Both the position numbers and the translations under genes were made by a program. The notes beneath the pieces were generated by a model that saw nothing but the letters and a program-made list of their open reading frames with translations, did no database searches and was not told where the DNA came from. From Clostridiales bacterium (GTDB lineage: Bacteria > Bacillota > Clostridia > Lachnospirales > CAG-274), in NCBI GenBank assembly GCA_021203425.1, contig JAJQBF010000046.1, positions 1-7,338 on the forward strand: DNA of 7,338 nucleotides, read 5' to 3'. Each line of letters starts with the position of its first letter. The first letter of the stretch is position 1. This document shows positions 5,612-7,338 of the stretch, in pieces.

Positions 5612-7090
5612 TCAGAATTCGTTATAATTTTCAAGAACAGCTGTTGTTGACATTTCTTCTCTGCCGTTTCTTACGAAGTCAATAGTAATCGAATCTCCTA
5701 CGCTTAAACCTGAAATTATATTCTGAAGGTCTGCCTGTGAAGAAATGGCTGTTCCGTTTACGGCTGTAATAATATCGGTTGCTCTTAAGCCTGCTTTTTC
5801 CGCTGCACTTCCCGAGCTTACTTTCTGAATGAATACACCTGTCAGGTCGATATTATACATCTGTCTGAAGTTGTCTGTAATTGTAAAGCAAACAACACCT
5901 AGATAAGGCTTTTCAACAGTACCGTTTTCTATAAGCTGGTCGATTACGGAAACCGCTACATAAGAAGGAATAGCATATCCCGTACCTTCTACACTTTCGG
6001 AACCTGTCTTGGCTGTGTTGATTCCTATAACCTGTCCGTCTAAGTTTACGAGGGCACCGCCTGAGTTTCCGGGGTTAATAGCTGCGTCTGTCTGGAGAAC
6101 GGTTAAATTGTTTCCGTCAACGCTTATGTCCTTATTCTTTGCGCTTATAATACCCATTGTAACGGATTTTCCTTCGCCTAAAGCGTTTCCGATTGCAAGA
6201 ACTGTTTCGCCTATTTCCGTTGAATCGGAAGATACAAATTCAGCTGCTTTAACTTCACTTACACCTGCATCAATAAGAGCCTGTTTGCTGACCTTTATAA
6301 CGGCAAGGTCGTTTTCTGCGTCCTTACCTACAAGAGTTGCAAAAACCTGTTCATCGCCTGTAATCGATACGGAAACAGATGTTGCGCCGTCTACAACGTG
6401 GTTGTTTGTGGCTATATATACATCGTCGCCGTCAACCTTATAGATTATACCGGAGCCTGAACCTGATGTTTCGTAGGTCTGGTTCCATATGTTTGTTGTA
6501 TTGGCTGTCATACTTATGTTTACAACGGATGCTTCAACTGATTTGAAAACCTCTGAAATACTGCTGAAATTTGTTGTGTATATAATCGGAAGAACATCTT
6601 TGCTGCCGCTGCTGCCAAGTGTTATGTCGGCGCCGCTTGCCGCTGCAACACCGCCGTTTTTATAGAGGTAGCTGCCGGCTGCCGAGCCTGCCGTAATAGC
6701 GCAGAACACAACAGCAACACCGGCTGCAAAAGCTGCAAATTGCTTTAAGTTTTTGTTCTTCTTCTTTTCCGTTGTTTCAGGTTTAAGAAGAGCCGCTGAC
6801 TTTTCGTCATAATATACCCCTCTGTTAATTCCCTCCGTGTGAAGAGATTCGCCCTGACCTGCCGAATCGGCTGCTGTTTCTTCCTTAACAGCCTCGGTAA
6901 CTTCTGCTGTTTCGGCTATGGGTTTTTCTGCTCCTTCGACAGTAAAAACAGGCTTTTCTTCAACAATTTCTTCTGTTTTGCTTATTTCGCTGCCGCTGTT
7001 TTCAAATACAGAGTTTTCTGCTGTATCGCTTGCTGTATTTTCCGGCAAAATATTGTTGTTGTTTAAATTTTCGTCTTTATATTCGTTCAT
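5612..7090 (-). CDS. HtrA/DegP-like membrane-anchored serine protease with one PDZ domain (first gene of pair)
   Basis: This 492-residue protein has an unusually long, strongly acidic, low-complexity cytoplasmic N-terminus (1-106, rich in Glu, Ala, Thr and Asn). A Lys-rich patch (K-K-K-N-K-N) and one membrane helix (about 116-141) follow. The extracellular part is a trypsin-like domain (about 175-385) and a PDZ domain (about 393-488). The triad is intact: His231 in T-N-N-H-V, Asp261 in E-N-D-L-A-V and Ser343 in N-P-G-N-S-G-G-A. The role expected from S1C proteases is surface protein quality control under secretion or heat stress. The ATG has AAAGGAA (minus strand 7101-7107) 10 nt upstream. 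It is the first gene of a two-gene operon with its paralogue 21 nt downstream. The two share core motifs such as V-Y-I-A-T-N-N-H-V and I-G-N-A-L-G-E-G, which points to tandem duplication. Confidence 0.93.
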   Translation of the reverse strand: MNEYKDENLNNNNILPENTASDTAENSVFENSGSEISKTEEIVEEKPVFTVEGAEKPIAETAEVTEAVKEETAADSAGQGESLHTEGINRGVYYDEKSAALLKPETTEKKKNKNLKQFAAFAAGVAVVFCAITAGSAAGSYLYKNGGVAAASGADITLGSSGSKDVLPIIYTTNFSSISEVFKSVEASVVNISMTANTTNIWNQTYETSGSGSGIIYKVDGDDVYIATNNHVVDGATSVSVSITGDEQVFATLVGKDAENDLAVIKVSKQALIDAGVSEVKAAEFVSSDSTEIGETVLAIGNALGEGKSVTMGIISAKNKDISVDGNNLTVLQTDAAINPGNSGGALVNLDGQVIGINTAKTGSESVEGTGYAIPSYVAVSVIDQLIENGTVEKPYLGVVCFTITDNFRQMYNIDLTGVFIQKVSSGSAAEKAGLRATDIITAVNGTAISSQADLQNIISGLSVGDSITIDFVRNGREEMSTTAVLENYNEF

Positions 7091-7115
7091 ACCTTATTCA
7101 TTCCTTTCTTAAGCT

Positions 7116-7124
7116 ATTATAACA
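7116..7124 (-). promoter_or_regulatory. Candidate extended -10 promoter of the htrA-like operon (proximal)
   Basis: The minus strand reads TGTTATAAT, a perfect extended -10 (TG-N-TATAAT), which can work without a -35. The leader would be only about 19 nt, with the ribosome binding site near its 5' end. A TTGACA at 7146-7151 is 24 bp away, too far for a normal -35. Confidence 0.5.
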
Positions 7125-7169
7125 AGGATTTATATTTTCGAGTTTTGTCAAATCCTTTTTACAATAAAC

Positions 7170-7197
7170 AGTATAGCACAAATGCGGAAAACTGCAA
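7170..7197 (-). promoter_or_regulatory. Candidate distal promoter of the htrA-like operon
   Basis: On the minus strand TTGCAG (7192-7197) and TATACT (7170-7175) are 16 bp apart, and TGC immediately before the -10 gives an extended -10 (TGCTATACT). The leader would be about 70 nt. It may act together with, or instead of, the proximal promoter. Confidence 0.4.
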
Positions 7198-7233
7198 TTA
7201 CAAAACAATTAAATTTTTTTAATATTTTGTAAT
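7197..7233. repeat. AT-rich 9-bp inverted repeat
   Basis: ATTACAAAA (7197-7205) and TTTTGTAAT (7225-7233) are perfect reverse complements separated by a 19-nt A/T-only spacer apart from one C. The left arm touches the -35 of the distal htrA promoter and the right arm overlaps the palindromic element at 7228-7301. It could be an operator or an UP-like region. Confidence 0.45.
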
Positions 7234-7301
7234 AGTTCAGCCGTGAAACGGCGCCGGCTGCATAGCAGACGCTTTGCGAGTGATTTGGCTGAACTATTGC
7301 A
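7228..7301. repeat. Palindromic element with a long outer stem and internal mini-hairpins
   Basis: The outer arms AATAGTTCAGCC (7231-7242) and GGCTGAACTATT (7287-7298) are perfect 12-bp complements. They extend to 15 pairs (7228-7242 with 7287-7301) with one G-U wobble. The 44-nt interior is GC-rich compared with its AT-rich flanks and holds small hairpins: GCCGT-GAA-ACGGC (7240-7252, overlapping the outer stem), CTGC-ATA-GCAG (7258-7268) and CGC-TTT-GCG (7270-7278). It encodes nothing, and no clear U-tract follows on either strand. Candidates are a REP- or MITE-like dispersed repeat, a structured RNA, or an atypical terminator for a gene beyond the right edge. No target-site duplication is obvious. 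Confidence 0.6.
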
Positions 7302-7338
7302 CTTCTTTCACATTCTTTAACAAACACAAATATTTTTT

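Noticed and set aside
6009..6443. Plus-strand 144-codon open frame
   Set aside because: It is antisense to the catalytic core of the first HtrA protease, whose triad and motifs make the minus-strand reading certain.
7087..7101. Four-codon leader ORF (M-N-K-V) whose TGA overlaps the htrA ATG
   Set aside because: Its ATG overlaps the end of the AAAGGAA ribosome binding site, leaving no spacing for initiation. The overlap with the real start is probably chance.
7146..7151. Perfect TTGACA on the minus strand as a -35 for the htrA operon
   Set aside because: The nearest good -10 (7116-7121) is 24 bp away, and nothing resembling a -10 lies at 16-18 bp (7123-7128 reads TCCTTG).
1..7338. CRISPR arrays, tRNA or rRNA genes, insertion sequences, phage or toxin-antitoxin modules
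   Set aside because: No regularly spaced repeats, no cloverleaf with TTCGANNC-type arms, no transposase or integrase motifs and no partner gene for the XRE regulator were found.

Overview
The window looks like chromosomal DNA from an anaerobic Gram-positive Firmicute of the class Clostridia, plausibly a gut or rumen species. The support is moderate AT content with AT-rich intergenic DNA, strong AGGAGG-type ribosome binding sites, a TTG and a GTG start, sigma-A-like promoters, and a protein set typical of Clostridia: a Cthe_2159-type carbohydrate-binding lipoprotein, a copper-amine-oxidase-type stalk protein and tandem membrane HtrA proteases. No genus can be named from this sequence alone.

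Layout. Positions 1-19 hold what looks like the first six codons (M-I-Y-G-I-G) of a minus-strand acpS gene running off the left edge. A divergent control region of about 210 bp follows. It has 11-bp-phased TTTACA-like repeats, a -10 box without a -35, and a leader inverted repeat. This drives a single plus-strand gene (234-2435) for a 733-residue surface lipoprotein with a beta-helix fold and long Gly/Ser-rich segments. A strong bidirectional terminator (2452-2496) separates it from a convergent minus-strand block. That block reads, in transcription order, htrA-like protease A (7090-5612), htrA-like protease B (5590-4298), terminator, secreted stalk-domain protein (4155-3046), terminator, and XRE-family regulator (2830-2504). 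The two proteases are 21 nt apart and form an operon. The stalk gene has its own perfect-consensus promoter and the XRE gene has its own promoter. The right end (7228-7301) carries an unexplained palindromic element.

How the genes fit together. Four of the five complete genes act at or outside the membrane: a glycan-binding lipoprotein, two membrane-anchored quality-control proteases and a secreted stalk protein with an uncharacterised cysteine-rich C-terminal domain. This suits a cell-envelope neighbourhood, but the separate promoters and terminators argue against a single pathway. I see no clear new multi-gene system. The observations most worth following are the phased direct repeats upstream of the lipoprotein gene, the palindromic element at the right edge, and the unknown domain of the stalk protein.
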